DNA of 64,000 nt from the NCBI GenBank assembly GCA_905236675.1, contig CAJOND010000017.1:1-64000 (forward strand), given 5' to 3'. Origin of the DNA: Candidatus Rifleibacteriota bacterium (lineage in GTDB: Bacteria; Muiribacteriota; Ozemobacteria; Ozemobacterales; Ozemobacteraceae). Both the position numbers and the translations under genes were made by a program. The notes below the pieces were generated by a model. It made no database searches and was not told where the DNA came from. It saw only the letters and a program-made list of their open reading frames with translations. The number at the start of each line of letters is the position of its first letter. Within the stretch, counting starts at the first letter, position 1. Shown here piece after piece: positions 28,795 through 38,121 of the stretch.

Positions 28795-29130
28795 ATGGTA
28801 TTACTGAAAGAACTAAATAATATTTGTTTAAATCGAAAAGTAGCAAAAGATTTTCCAAGTCAGATTATTTGTCGATTATTTGGAAACAATTCTGCACCCT
28901 GTAAATTAAATAAGCTTTGTGAAACTGCAGAAACAAAAGGTATATGGTATTTTTATACTGCTATACTGATTTTTATAATACTTTTTTATTTAATTCTATT
29001 TTGGCTTCTCAGACTTACGAAGTTATCAAAATTATGCTATCCATTAGCTATGCTTTTTATTGTTCCATTAGAATGGCTTGCTACATGTGCGGCTGCAACA
29101 ATACAGTTTATCCGTAAATTGCCTTTATAA
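28795..29130 (+). CDS. Small membrane protein of unknown function
   Basis: 111 residues from ATG 28795. The N-terminal 45 residues are soluble with three cysteines (IICRLFG, APCKLNKLCE) and are followed by two strong membrane helices (about 52-75 and 82-104). No family recognised. The frame is open further upstream to 28693, but that start would lie before the promoter. The amidohydrolase gene begins six bases after the stop, so the two are probably cotranscribed. Confidence 0.65.
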   Translation: MVLLKELNNICLNRKVAKDFPSQIICRLFGNNSAPCKLNKLCETAETKGIWYFYTAILIFIILFYLILFWLLRLTKLSKLCYPLAMLFIVPLEWLATCAAATIQFIRKLPL

Positions 29131-29135
29131 AATAT

Positions 29136-30626
29136 ATGTCCGTCAGTTACTTTTATAACTTTTCAGCTAGAACTTATCCCGATTACTCTGAAACATGTTT
29201 TAATACAATGGTTGTTGTCGATGGGCATATACTAAATGCCGGTTTTGATTTTCCTAAGCCTTTTGCAAAAACTCCTGCTTTTGATTTGGGTGGAGCTATT
29301 ATAATTCCGCCTTTTGTAGATGCTCATGTTCATTTTTTGCAGAGTGGGATAGTTAATTCTGGCTGTCAGCTTAATGATGCTGAAACAATAAAAGATATTC
29401 TGGATTTAGTTTCTCTAGAAGCTAAGAAGAACGATATAGTTCTTGGTTGGAATCTTGATATTGAAGTAATAAAGGAAAAACGTTTTCCAACGCTTTATGA
29501 GTTAGATCAAATCAGTAATAAAAAATTCATTTGGCTTGTAAATAAAGATTTGCATTTGTGTGTAGCTAATACTTTTGCTTTGAATTGGGCTAGAAAGAAT
29601 TATTCTGGTCTTACACATAAGGATGGAATTATAACAGGTGAATCCTATAATTCGTTATGCTATAAAATTAACGATTTGTTAACCGAATCATATAAGCTTA
29701 ATTCCATGAAAAAAATAGAGCATCTTTGCATATCAAAGGGTGTTGCTACAGTTCACGCGTTAGAAGGAACCGAGAATAATGGTTATGAATCATTGTTGGT
29801 TGACAAGTTTTTCAAAAATAGTCGATTAGGCGCTGTTATATATAATCAATCATCTGACCCTTCTGTTCCTTTAAAGAATAAATGGAAACAAATGGGAGGG
29901 TGCATATTAGTTGACGGTTCTATTGGTTCTAGAACGGCTGCAATGTTCGATGATTACGATGATTATAAAACAAAAGGAGAACTATATTTAAATAGTGATT
30001 CTGTAATGTCATTAACAAAAACTGCAAGCAAAAATAATCTTCAATTAGCTCTTCATGCTATTGGAGATATGGCTTGTGAAATAGTGGCTTCTAGTTATAT
30101 GTGGGCTTACGATACTCTAGGAGCTCCTGAACTACCAAATAGAATCGAACATTTTATTCTTCCCAATAATAAAGCGATACGTAATGCACGGAAATCTAAT
30201 GCATTTATTGGAATTCAACCTGCTTATGATTATTATTGGGGAGGGAAAAACGGTCTATATGCAGAAAGGCTTGGGATTAGAAGAGCTTTGGAATGTAATC
30301 CTTATAAAACACTTTCTAATTCTGGTTTAACATTAATTGGTGGTTCAGATAGTCCTGTTACCCCTATCGACCCTTTGCTCGGGATTCATTCGATAGTTAA
30401 TCACTCAAATTCAGACGAACAACTTAGCTTAAATCAAGCTTTTTCTATTTTTATTAATGAACCTCATAGAGCTACTGGAGATTTTGAAAGAAAAGGGCAT
30501 TTAAGAATAGGGGAAAGGGCTGATTTTATTTGTTTAGACTCAGATCCATTTTTAATTACAAAGAGACGCATTAAAGATATAAAAGTTAAAGCTATGTATC
30601 TTGAAGGAGAACTTGTTACCATTTAA
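29136..30626 (+). CDS. YtcJ-family amidohydrolase
   Basis: 496 residues. Metal-dependent hydrolase with the amidohydrolase fold: the first metal ligands are in DAHVHFLQ (62-69, HVH at 64-66), then DGSIGSRTAAM near 265, ALHAIGDMA near 308, the HF-LP region near 345, and GGSDSPVTPIDPLLGI near 410, ending in the RADFICLD strand common to these enzymes. YtcJ/AepA/NfdA relatives hydrolyse N-formyl or other amide bonds; the substrate here is unknown. No signal peptide. The next gene overlaps or abuts its end, suggesting an operon with the MazG-like and FecCD genes. Confidence 0.85.
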   Translation: MSVSYFYNFSARTYPDYSETCFNTMVVVDGHILNAGFDFPKPFAKTPAFDLGGAIIIPPFVDAHVHFLQSGIVNSGCQLNDAETIKDILDLVSLEAKKNDIVLGWNLDIEVIKEKRFPTLYELDQISNKKFIWLVNKDLHLCVANTFALNWARKNYSGLTHKDGIITGESYNSLCYKINDLLTESYKLNSMKKIEHLCISKGVATVHALEGTENNGYESLLVDKFFKNSRLGAVIYNQSSDPSVPLKNKWKQMGGCILVDGSIGSRTAAMFDDYDDYKTKGELYLNSDSVMSLTKTASKNNLQLALHAIGDMACEIVASSYMWAYDTLGAPELPNRIEHFILPNNKAIRNARKSNAFIGIQPAYDYYWGGKNGLYAERLGIRRALECNPYKTLSNSGLTLIGGSDSPVTPIDPLLGIHSIVNHSNSDEQLSLNQAFSIFINEPHRATGDFERKGHLRIGERADFICLDSDPFLITKRRIKDIKVKAMYLEGELVTI

Positions 30627-30645
30627 TGAGTTATTAGAGAATATT

Positions 30646-31014
30646 ATGTGTAATAATTCTAATATTGATCGTTACAACGAAATCGTAAAAAAATTGCTTG
30701 AATTCAGACACGAAAGGAATTGGGAACAGTTTCATACTCCTAAAAACCTTTCAATGGGGATTTCAATAGAAGCTTCTGAGTTAATGCAAGAGTTTTTGTG
30801 GAAAAATGACGAAGAAGTTGCGCAAAGAATTAAAGATAAACCTGAAAATGTAGCAGATGAAATTGCAGATATAGCTTCTTATGTTTTTTTACTTAGTCAT
30901 GATTTAGGTTTCGATCTCTTTAAAGAAATAGAACGAAAAATAGAAAAGAACGCAAAAAAGTATCCTCCAGAAAAATGCTTTGGTATTGCTGCTAAATATA
31001 CAGAACTAAAATGA
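30646..31014 (+). CDS. MazG-like nucleotide pyrophosphohydrolase
   Basis: 122 residues from ATG 30646; the frame is open to a TTG at 30601. It carries the short MazG-like/RS21-C6 pattern: FRHERNWEQFHTPKNLSMGI, then EASELMQEFLW with the metal-binding E-x2-E, and ADEIADIASYVFLLSHDLG with E-x2-D. Such enzymes remove pyrophosphate from non-canonical or damaged (d)NTPs. It ends in an overlap with the FecCD permease start (ATGA), so the two are coupled although their roles look unrelated. Confidence 0.85.
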   Translation: MCNNSNIDRYNEIVKKLLEFRHERNWEQFHTPKNLSMGISIEASELMQEFLWKNDEEVAQRIKDKPENVADEIADIASYVFLLSHDLGFDLFKEIERKIEKNAKKYPPEKCFGIAAKYTELK

Positions 31015-32021
31015 GTAAGCGAAAATATTATTTTACTATAGCTGGATTAAGTGCCATACTTATTGTTGGTGCATATATTTCTATTCATTATGGAAGTATA
31101 AGGATTCCTATATCTGTTACTTTACATGCTTTATGTAACAATACACAACAATTGGCTGAACAATTCCCAGATTTAGATCCAGATTCTTTAATTGCTATAA
31201 TAAAAGACTTAAGATTACCTAGAATTTTAGCTGCTATTTTTTGTGGATTTGCTTTATCTGTATCTGGAGCAGCATATCAAAGTATGTTTAGGAATCCATT
31301 AGTTTCTCCTGATTTATTAGGCGTGCTAGCTGGATCTTCTTTTGGTGCTTTATTCGGGTTGTTATTAGGTTTGCCAATAGAACAAACTCAAATAACAGCC
31401 TTTATTTTTGGCATCATAGCAGTGTTATTAGCAATGGGACTATCTGTATTTTTCCCAGGCAATAAATTAGTTATGGTAATTCTTGGCGGAATCTTTTTTT
31501 CCTCATTAGTTTCAGTATTAAAATATCTTGCAGATGCTAAAGACAAATTACCTAGTTTAACTTTTTGGTTAATGGGTGGATTTTCTAATATTCAAAATAC
31601 AATTTCTTTTAATCTGTATTTGATAATTATTATAATTTTTAGTTTTTTGTTAATAATGTCATCTAATTATCTAAACTTACTAAGTATGGGTGATGAAGAG
31701 GCTCAATCATTAGGAATTAATGTTTCTTTAACAAGAAAAATAATAATTTGTATAACAACAGCATTATGTGCAACATCTGTTGCTCTAGGCGGAATGATTA
31801 GCTGGGTAGGGTTGGTAATTCCACATATTGCACGCATGATTGTCGGGCCTGATAATAGACAGCTTTTGCTTACATCAGGATTGATAGGTGGGATATATTT
31901 ATTATTTGTTGACGATATTTGTAGATGTGCCTTTGGGACAGAAATCCCTATAGGGGTAATAACTTCATTGATAGGGATTCCATTTTTTGTTTTTGTCAGT
32001 TATAAAACATCTAGACTGTAA
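31011..32021 (+). CDS. FecCD-family iron-siderophore/cobalamin ABC permease
   Basis: 336 residues, mostly membrane helices (nine to ten). Family motifs are LRLPRILAAIFCGFALSVSGAAYQ near residue 65-88, the NPLVSPDLLGVLAGSSFGA stretch near 95, SLGINVSLTRK near 238, and GLVIPHIARMIVGPDNR near 268. These permeases form the pore for siderophore, haem or B12 importers. No substrate-binding protein or ATPase gene is adjacent, so partners must be elsewhere. The stop is followed by some 110 bases to the next convergent gene. Confidence 0.9.
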   Translation: MSKRKYYFTIAGLSAILIVGAYISIHYGSIRIPISVTLHALCNNTQQLAEQFPDLDPDSLIAIIKDLRLPRILAAIFCGFALSVSGAAYQSMFRNPLVSPDLLGVLAGSSFGALFGLLLGLPIEQTQITAFIFGIIAVLLAMGLSVFFPGNKLVMVILGGIFFSSLVSVLKYLADAKDKLPSLTFWLMGGFSNIQNTISFNLYLIIIIIFSFLLIMSSNYLNLLSMGDEEAQSLGINVSLTRKIIICITTALCATSVALGGMISWVGLVIPHIARMIVGPDNRQLLLTSGLIGGIYLLFVDDICRCAFGTEIPIGVITSLIGIPFFVFVSYKTSRL

Positions 32022-32098
32022 TTATATTGTAAGACTAAAAGTTGTTTTAAAAATGTTATTAATATTGCGGTATTTTCAGTCTTTTTTTTAGCAAAAAA

Positions 32099-32130
32099 TA
32101 ATTCCCCCAAAGTATTTCTTTGGGGGAGCT
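32099..32130 (-). terminator. Terminator of the M3 oligopeptidase gene
   Basis: Perfect 10-bp stem TCCCCCAAAG (32103-32112) / CTTTGGGGGA (32118-32127), 5-base loop, T-rich run after it on the minus strand. It may also stop the convergent permease transcript. Confidence 0.8.
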
Positions 32131-32138
32131 TTGCAGAT

Positions 32139-34241
32139 TTACTGATTATTTTTTACGCAGCCGCTGTGGCGTAGCAAGGCTTTGGTTTCAGGATCACGAC
32201 CTCTGAAAAGTCTGAACACTTCAGAAGGAGATTTACTTCCCCCAAGAGCTAGGAAAGTATCTCTGAATCTTCTTCCTGTTTTTCTTACAGCTTCTTCATT
32301 CGATAAGCCAGCTTCTTCAAATGCTGCATAACAATCAGCACTTAATACTTCAGCCCATTTGTAGCTATAATAACCAGCAGCATATTCATTGGCAAAAACA
32401 TGCTGGAATGCACAAAGGAACTTATCGCCAGGGTATGCTGGCATTGCACATGTTTCATTGGTAATCTTTACAAAAAGTTCGGCTGGGTCTACTTTTCCAT
32501 TAATATCATAGTCTGAATTCAAACAAAGATCAAATTTACCAAAAGACATCTGACGCTGCATTTGATAAGCCGCTCTGAATTTCTTCAAACCAAGTACTTT
32601 ATTTAACATTTCTTTTGGCATTGGTTCACCAGTTTTATAGTGGTGAGTCATTTTTGCCATAGTTTTTTGTTCTGTACACCAGTTTTCCATAAACTGACTG
32701 CAAAGTTCGATAGCATCCCATTCTACGCCGTTACATCCAGCAGCATCTGCTTCATCAACAGTAGTCAACATTCCCTGCAAAGCATGACCAAATTCATGGA
32801 ATAGTGTTTTTACTTCCATAAATGAGAATAATGATGGTCTGTCTTCAACAGGAGTAGTAGCATTGCAGCAGATGTAAATAACTGGATTTCTCAATTTACC
32901 ATTGTAAATTCTTCTGCTGAAACAATTTTCCATCCAAGCGCCACCGCGTTTTTCTCCTGGCCTGACATATGGGTCTAAGTAAAAATGAGCAATAACTTTG
33001 CCTTTTTCATTGGCAACGTCATAAAACATAACGTCTTTATCCCATAAAGGAATCTTGGTCTTGTCTGCTTCGATAATTTTTATTCCAAAAAGTCTTTCAC
33101 CTAAATCAAACAAAGCATTTCTAACATTCGGGAATGGGAAATAAGGGCGAATTACATCATCTGTAATATTGAATGCCTTTTCTCTAAGACGTTCTGCCCA
33201 AAAAGCTACATCCCATTGTTTTAAAGGTTCAGTTTGACCATTTTCGTTTGCTATTTTCTGAACAGCTTCTAAGTCCTTCTGACCGAATGGGCGAGTAGCT
33301 TCTTCAAGTTCTTTGTACATCTTTTTTACATTATCGATATTTTTAGCCATCTTTACATCAAGGCTATAAGCAGCAAAATCTTTATAACCTAGAAGTTGAG
33401 CCATTTCTTTGCGAAGCTTTGTAATTTCTATAATTATTGGAAGGTTATCATATTTCCCTTCTGAAGCCCTGCTAGCAAAAGCTTTATAAATAGTATAACG
33501 GTCATTCCTATCACGATGATGTTGCAAGAAAGGCATGTAGCTTGGCTGGTCAAGAGTAATTCTCCATGGACCATTTTCAGCATCTATTTTATCGCCAGGT
33601 TTGCCATGTTTACGGATATAAGATAATGCAGATAAATTCTTTAGACTATTTGGCCAACCTTCAGTTTTTGCTTTATCAGTAATGATAAATTCAAAACTTC
33701 TAGTGGAATCAAGTAAATTATTTTTAAATCGAATGCTTAAATGGGAAATACGGTTAAATATTTCGTTGAATCTTTCTTTCTTTTTTCCTTCTAAGCCAAC
33801 TCCAGCCTGTTCGCATTTTTTTAGTTTTAAATCTATGATTCTCTTACGAGCTTCATTTAATGTAGAATATTCTTTACTGGCTTTTAGTGCCTTTAAACCT
33901 TCATAAATTGCCTTGCTTTGAGTAAGCATTAGCTGTGTTTTGTTATGCTCAGGCATCATTTCTTCTTCTGCAATTCTGTAGCCTTCACAAGCTTTTACAG
34001 TATTAAGGTGCATAAGAAGATTCCAACCATATTCCTGATAAAGTTCCAAGTCTTCTAAAGGCTGACAAAGACCTTCCCATGTAGGAATAATGTTTTCTTC
34101 TATCTTTTTAATGCCTTTTTGCATTTCAGAAAATGCATATTTCAAAGCAGGAACAAAATGTTCGGGTTTAATGAGATCAAATCTCGGGAGACCTTCCTTT
34201 TTATCGAGTGCTTCAATTAATGGATTTTCAATCTTATTCAT
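32139..34241 (-). CDS. prlC: M3-family oligopeptidase (oligopeptidase A type)
   Basis: 700 residues, close to oligopeptidase A. The zinc site HEFGH is at 482-486, with the third ligand Glu expected in WDAIELCSQFMENW about 25-30 residues later. N-terminal NPLIEALDKKEGLPRFDLIKPEHFVPAL matches the OpdA/PrlC start. The enzyme is cytoplasmic and degrades short peptides such as cleaved signal peptides. CAAGGAAA precedes the ATG, and no signal peptide is present. OpdA rather than Dcp is favoured by the start motif. Confidence 0.9.
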   Translation of the reverse strand: MNKIENPLIEALDKKEGLPRFDLIKPEHFVPALKYAFSEMQKGIKKIEENIIPTWEGLCQPLEDLELYQEYGWNLLMHLNTVKACEGYRIAEEEMMPEHNKTQLMLTQSKAIYEGLKALKASKEYSTLNEARKRIIDLKLKKCEQAGVGLEGKKKERFNEIFNRISHLSIRFKNNLLDSTRSFEFIITDKAKTEGWPNSLKNLSALSYIRKHGKPGDKIDAENGPWRITLDQPSYMPFLQHHRDRNDRYTIYKAFASRASEGKYDNLPIIIEITKLRKEMAQLLGYKDFAAYSLDVKMAKNIDNVKKMYKELEEATRPFGQKDLEAVQKIANENGQTEPLKQWDVAFWAERLREKAFNITDDVIRPYFPFPNVRNALFDLGERLFGIKIIEADKTKIPLWDKDVMFYDVANEKGKVIAHFYLDPYVRPGEKRGGAWMENCFSRRIYNGKLRNPVIYICCNATTPVEDRPSLFSFMEVKTLFHEFGHALQGMLTTVDEADAAGCNGVEWDAIELCSQFMENWCTEQKTMAKMTHHYKTGEPMPKEMLNKVLGLKKFRAAYQMQRQMSFGKFDLCLNSDYDINGKVDPAELFVKITNETCAMPAYPGDKFLCAFQHVFANEYAAGYYSYKWAEVLSADCYAAFEEAGLSNEEAVRKTGRRFRDTFLALGGSKSPSEVFRLFRGRDPETKALLRHSGCVKNNQ

Positions 34242-34362
34242 CTTATTTCCTTGTAAAATTATATATCTTATAATTACACTATAAGACGCTAAGAAAATGT
34301 ACTCAAGTTTTTTTTAGAAAATTTTTATAAATTAATTAAAGTGAATTTATGCTGAATAGTTA

Positions 34363-35229
34363 TTATTCAGATTTTGAATCAGGAGCTTTTATAAGAATCA
34401 TGTCATTTGTAATATATCTAACACCATAAAAGCCTTTTTTTATCTTTATCTTAATTTTATCTCCTTCTTTGGCGGAATAATGTATCATTGGTGGAACGCT
34501 GATAATATCTCTACTATAAACCGAAGGTTCTATTTTAACTTCGTAAAATGTATAGTTTTTGCCATAACCTTGGACTGTACGTTGTGTGTTTTCTAATATA
34601 TTTAGAGTTTTTTCTTCTGCTTCAGAAAAGTCTAATTTGTAATTAGTGACAAAAATAATAGTTGAAATTAAAAGAAATGATGAACAATAATTCCATATCC
34701 ATAATGCATATTCGAAATACGGGTTTTCTTTATTTACTTCATCATATGATTTCTTATATTCGGTGTAGAATAATGGAACCATAAGAAGATTGTATATTAT
34801 ACAAAAGAATATAATGATAAAAACTGTATATTTATTAAAAATATTATCAATATTATCGTAAGTAATATTAGATTGAAAATTAATTTGTTGAAAATATAAT
34901 GAGTAACAGCTTGCTGCAAAACAAATAAAACCTATTAAATAAAAAACATTATGAAGATATGGAAAAAACTTTTCAAAAAGTATTTTATATTCTTTATCAT
35001 TCTTTGATGGAATTATATTTACAAAAGCTATTGCACCAAGAATTAGATGCATAAAGATTAAGGAAGATAAAGAGACAATAGTTGGTGATACTGATTTAGC
35101 TAAAATATCGCTAACCAAAAATATGCGAAGTAAAATTTGGAAAATTATAAAAATAAAAAATATAATAGATATGAATTTAATTATTTTAGTTTGAATATTT
35201 CCAATGTCTTGTTTTTTTTGTTTTATCAT
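34363..35229 (-). CDS. Integral membrane protein of unknown function
   Basis: 288 residues with five likely membrane helices (about 16-38, 48-73, 92-112, 130-150, 176-198) and a C-terminal soluble domain of about 85 residues rich in beta-strand (TVQGYGKNYTFYEVKIEP, KEGDKIKIKIKKGFYGVRYI). No family recognised. Its ATG overlaps the stop of the DUF2400 gene by four bases, so translation is coupled. Very AT-rich. Confidence 0.7.
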   Translation of the reverse strand: MIKQKKQDIGNIQTKIIKFISIIFFIFIIFQILLRIFLVSDILAKSVSPTIVSLSSLIFMHLILGAIAFVNIIPSKNDKEYKILFEKFFPYLHNVFYLIGFICFAASCYSLYFQQINFQSNITYDNIDNIFNKYTVFIIIFFCIIYNLLMVPLFYTEYKKSYDEVNKENPYFEYALWIWNYCSSFLLISTIIFVTNYKLDFSEAEEKTLNILENTQRTVQGYGKNYTFYEVKIEPSVYSRDIISVPPMIHYSAKEGDKIKIKIKKGFYGVRYITNDMILIKAPDSKSE

Positions 35230-36089
35230 ATTTTTAACCTTAATTCTCTACCAATTTTACAAAGGTCAGCAAGAAAACATTTATGGCAAAGTTCAGTGTT
35301 TTTGCCATAGGTACATTTACCGCCAATCCCAAGATGACAAAGAGCAAAGTCATATTTTATGGGGTCTTCAGGAGAACATTCTTTTAGTTTATTTGTTATT
35401 TCTATAGCAGTTAGCAAATCATCACTTTTTCTAGAAGTTAGGCCTAGATTTCTACTAATTTTACTTATATGTGTATCTAGAGGAATGATTAATTGTGAAG
35501 AGGGAATTTCATTCCAGATACCAATATCTACACCGTCATTGGGTCTGACCATCCATCTTAAAAACATATGCCAGCGTTTGCAGCAGCCTCCTGCTGTTGG
35601 GTCAGGCAAAAGATGCTTTATTCCATGGGGAACAGGGCTGATAAATTTTTCAGCTTCTTCGTAAATAGCATTTCTTAATACTGCTAAGCCTTCAATAATG
35701 TCTTTATTTTCGTTGTAACCATTAAGAAAAACTTTTTTTATACTGCCGAATTTGTTAATCACATTACCTATTGAGTAGGCAAATATAGATATTTCTTCCG
35801 CAGTGCTCATCCTATAGCCTATCCATGGAAAGGTTTTGTCGTGTTCTTTTGTAATTAGTTCAAGAAATTTATAATCACAACTATGCAGAATAGCAGCAAT
35901 TTTTTTTGTAAATTGAGCAGCAGAACCATAAGAAAGCATTGCAGAAAAAATGGCTACTGCTTCAACTTCTGTTTGACTTTTCCCTTCATCAAAAAATCGT
36001 CGCTGAAATTGAACAGGATCAGAGCTAACTCGGTTTACTGGCGGAAATTCTATTAATACTTTGTCTAAGTAAAACTTTAGATTATTCAT
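35226..36089 (-). CDS. DUF2400 / TIGR02757 family protein
   Basis: 287 residues. The family is related to HhH-GPD DNA glycosylases: an EVEAVAIFSAMLSYGSAAQFTKK-type start, KHLLPDPTAGGCCKRWHMFLRWM, then a helix-hairpin-helix-like LDTHISKISRNLGLTSRK, and a cysteine-rich end (CHLGIGGKCTYGKNTELCHKC), which may hold an iron-sulphur cluster. Activity is unproven in the family. The start codon has no Shine-Dalgarno site and lies five bases after a -10 box, suggesting leaderless translation. Confidence 0.85.
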   Translation of the reverse strand: MNNLKFYLDKVLIEFPPVNRVSSDPVQFQRRFFDEGKSQTEVEAVAIFSAMLSYGSAAQFTKKIAAILHSCDYKFLELITKEHDKTFPWIGYRMSTAEEISIFAYSIGNVINKFGSIKKVFLNGYNENKDIIEGLAVLRNAIYEEAEKFISPVPHGIKHLLPDPTAGGCCKRWHMFLRWMVRPNDGVDIGIWNEIPSSQLIIPLDTHISKISRNLGLTSRKSDDLLTAIEITNKLKECSPEDPIKYDFALCHLGIGGKCTYGKNTELCHKCFLADLCKIGRELRLKI

Positions 36090-36094
36090 TTTAT

Positions 36095-36123
36095 ATCATA
36101 GATGATAAAAAATAAAATTCCAA
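36095..36123 (-). promoter_or_regulatory. Promoter of the DUF2400 gene, probably leaderless
   Basis: Minus strand: -35 TTGGAA (36123-36118), 17-base spacer, -10 TATGAT (36100-36095), then five bases to ATG 36089. The -35 box lies inside the left arm of the large hairpin at 36116-36173. Confidence 0.55.
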
Positions 36124-36173
36124 AAAGACAAGTTTGTCGAGCTAACGCAGCAATAACTAGCCTTTTTGGAATT
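36116..36173 (-). terminator. Long-loop hairpin, probably terminator of the TGS-kinase gene
   Basis: Perfect 12-bp arms AATTCCAAAAAG (36116-36127) and CTTTTTGGAATT (36162-36173) enclose a 34-base loop that itself contains GACAA-GT-TTGTC and GCTA...TAGC pairs. On the minus strand it follows the kinase stop and is succeeded by a T-rich run. The compound structure is larger than an ordinary terminator and could be a structured RNA or palindromic repeat. Confidence 0.5.
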
Positions 36174-36210
36174 AGTATTTTAATTATCAGTTTTCAACTT
36201 TCAATTTATA

Positions 36211-37920
36211 TCAATACTGGAAGGAACTGCCACCGATAAATTCACGAAGAATTGAAGTAGGTGGAACTTCTTCAACCATCTTTGGATCTAATGGACAGAA
36301 ATAAGATAGAGTTCTTAGAATCTGACGGGCTTGACTATAGCAAGGACTATCGGGAGTAATATCCATAAATAGTTTTTCTGCTATTGGTCTTAATACTGCC
36401 CATTCATAAGGAACAGCAGAATTGAAGACTGCATCAGCACATTCCTGGTATGGGAATATGTTCTGAACTTCGCCTCTGTTTACTGAAGGCCAGCGCATAA
36501 TTGTGTCTTCAGCAGAATAGCTGCGGTATTTAGCGTCTCTGACAGTTCTTCTGATTAATCTTGTGTCAGTGGTGCTGATACGGTTGTAATCATCTATAAC
36601 CAAAGGAGTCAAAGCACTGATGTAAATTTTGAATTTACATTCTGGTGGAATAGATTCAGTAAGTCTTGGATTTAGACCATGTATGCCTTCAATGATAACA
36701 ATCTGGTCTTCATTGATTCTCATAGGAATAGTCTTTTCTTTTCTGCTGCCGGTATGGAAGTCATATTCTGGTATCTGAGCAGTTTTGCCTTCAAGAAGTT
36801 CAAGCATATTTTTGTTAAACAATGGAAGATCTAAAGCTTCTATTGCTTCAAAATCATATTCACCGTCTTCATCTAATGGAGTCTTATCTCTTCCAACAAA
36901 ATAATTGTCTAATGAAAGAGTAATAGGTCTAAGACCATTAACTTTGAGGCTTGTGCAGAGACGTTTACTGAAAGTAGTCTTACCTGAACTTGAAGGTCCG
37001 GCTATTAATACTATTCTTACGTAATAGTGACTGCAGATCTGGTCAGCAATAACCTGAATCTTCTTCTGATGAAGAGCTTCTGAAGTTTTAATGAAGTCTG
37101 AAATGCTTCCATCTTTAATGATTTCGTTAAGTCGGCCGACATTATTTACTTCAAGAATTCTGCCCCATTCTTTACTTTCACGGTAAGCTGCGAAAATCTT
37201 CGGCTGTCTCTTTGGCTGAGAAGGTACACTTGGATCATCAAAATCAGGGAATAAAAGAACAAAACCAGTTGAATACTGTTTAACATCAAATACTTTTAAA
37301 TAACCAGTTGATGGAACCATTGGACCCATATCAATGTCTACATACTTCCAGCATGAAACTATATCTACTCTGTCAGCGTTGATGTTTTTAAGTAATCTTG
37401 CCTTTTCAGGATACCCTTCTTTTTCAAATAAATCTTTAGCTTCACTACGAGTTAAAGTAGCTTTTTGGAAAGGTTCATCCTTTTCAACGATACTGTTCAT
37501 TCTCTTTTTAATGAGTTCTAATAGTCTTTCTGAGACAGGAACATCTGTAAATAAATCGTAATAGAACCCGTTACCGATAGCATGGTCTATAACAAGTCTT
37601 GCGTTTCGATAGAGTTCCAATATTGTTCTTGCAAGAACAAATGCCAGACTTCTTTTGTAGCAGTCTCTTCCTATGCTTGATTTGTAAGTTAAAAATTCGA
37701 TTTTACAAGCCATGGCTGGTGTAAAATCAAGCCCTAATGCTTCATTATTTACTTTTGCGCATATGTAAGGGAGTTTATCTGGACCTAGTGCTAGATTCTT
37801 AGCAATTTCAAGTATCGATTTGCCTCTTTCTATTTTATGTATAGAACCGTCGTTTGTAACTGTAATTTCAATTAAATTTGGTTCTTTGTTTTCTTTGTTA
37901 AAAAGTTTTTCTTCAGTCAT
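36211..37920 (-). CDS. TGS-domain uridine kinase-like nucleoside kinase
   Basis: 569 residues. Residues about 17-80 form a TGS domain, 90-280 resemble the second additional domain of threonyl-tRNA synthetase (DHAIGNGFYYDL), and 300-500 form a phosphoribulokinase/uridine kinase P-loop domain with Walker A GPSSSGKTT (308-316), LSLDNYFVGRDKTP and IIEGIHGLNP. Such fusions, known from Thermotoga and many clostridia, phosphorylate nucleosides; the synthetase-like half cannot charge tRNA because the catalytic core is absent. The nucleoside is not known. Monocistronic, divergent from the MoxR operon. Confidence 0.85.
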   Translation of the reverse strand: MTEEKLFNKENKEPNLIEITVTNDGSIHKIERGKSILEIAKNLALGPDKLPYICAKVNNEALGLDFTPAMACKIEFLTYKSSIGRDCYKRSLAFVLARTILELYRNARLVIDHAIGNGFYYDLFTDVPVSERLLELIKKRMNSIVEKDEPFQKATLTRSEAKDLFEKEGYPEKARLLKNINADRVDIVSCWKYVDIDMGPMVPSTGYLKVFDVKQYSTGFVLLFPDFDDPSVPSQPKRQPKIFAAYRESKEWGRILEVNNVGRLNEIIKDGSISDFIKTSEALHQKKIQVIADQICSHYYVRIVLIAGPSSSGKTTFSKRLCTSLKVNGLRPITLSLDNYFVGRDKTPLDEDGEYDFEAIEALDLPLFNKNMLELLEGKTAQIPEYDFHTGSRKEKTIPMRINEDQIVIIEGIHGLNPRLTESIPPECKFKIYISALTPLVIDDYNRISTTDTRLIRRTVRDAKYRSYSAEDTIMRWPSVNRGEVQNIFPYQECADAVFNSAVPYEWAVLRPIAEKLFMDITPDSPCYSQARQILRTLSYFCPLDPKMVEEVPPTSILREFIGGSSFQY

Positions 37921-38040
37921 TCTGTACCTTCTTTAATGTTCTAAAATAGGGATAAAATCCCATCCTATCTCACTAATACCACTCTTTAAACTTTAATGTC
38001 AATATTATTTATGTTTTTCTTAAATGTTATAAATAAACTG

Positions 38041-38070
38041 TTGCTAAAACATTTCCATAAAAGATATAAT
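38041..38070 (+). promoter_or_regulatory. Promoter of the MoxR operon
   Basis: TTGCTA (38041-38046), 18-base spacer, TATAAT (38065-38070). The leader is about 45 bases and contains AAGGCGG as a possible ribosome site. Confidence 0.5.
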
Positions 38071-38121
38071 AAAAAATGATAGTATGAATCTGTACATAAT
38101 TTTAAGGCGGTCTATATAATA

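Noticed and set aside
36211-37920. Threonyl-tRNA synthetase
   Set aside because: TGS and the second additional domain are present, but the aminoacylation core and anticodon domain are replaced by a uridine kinase domain.
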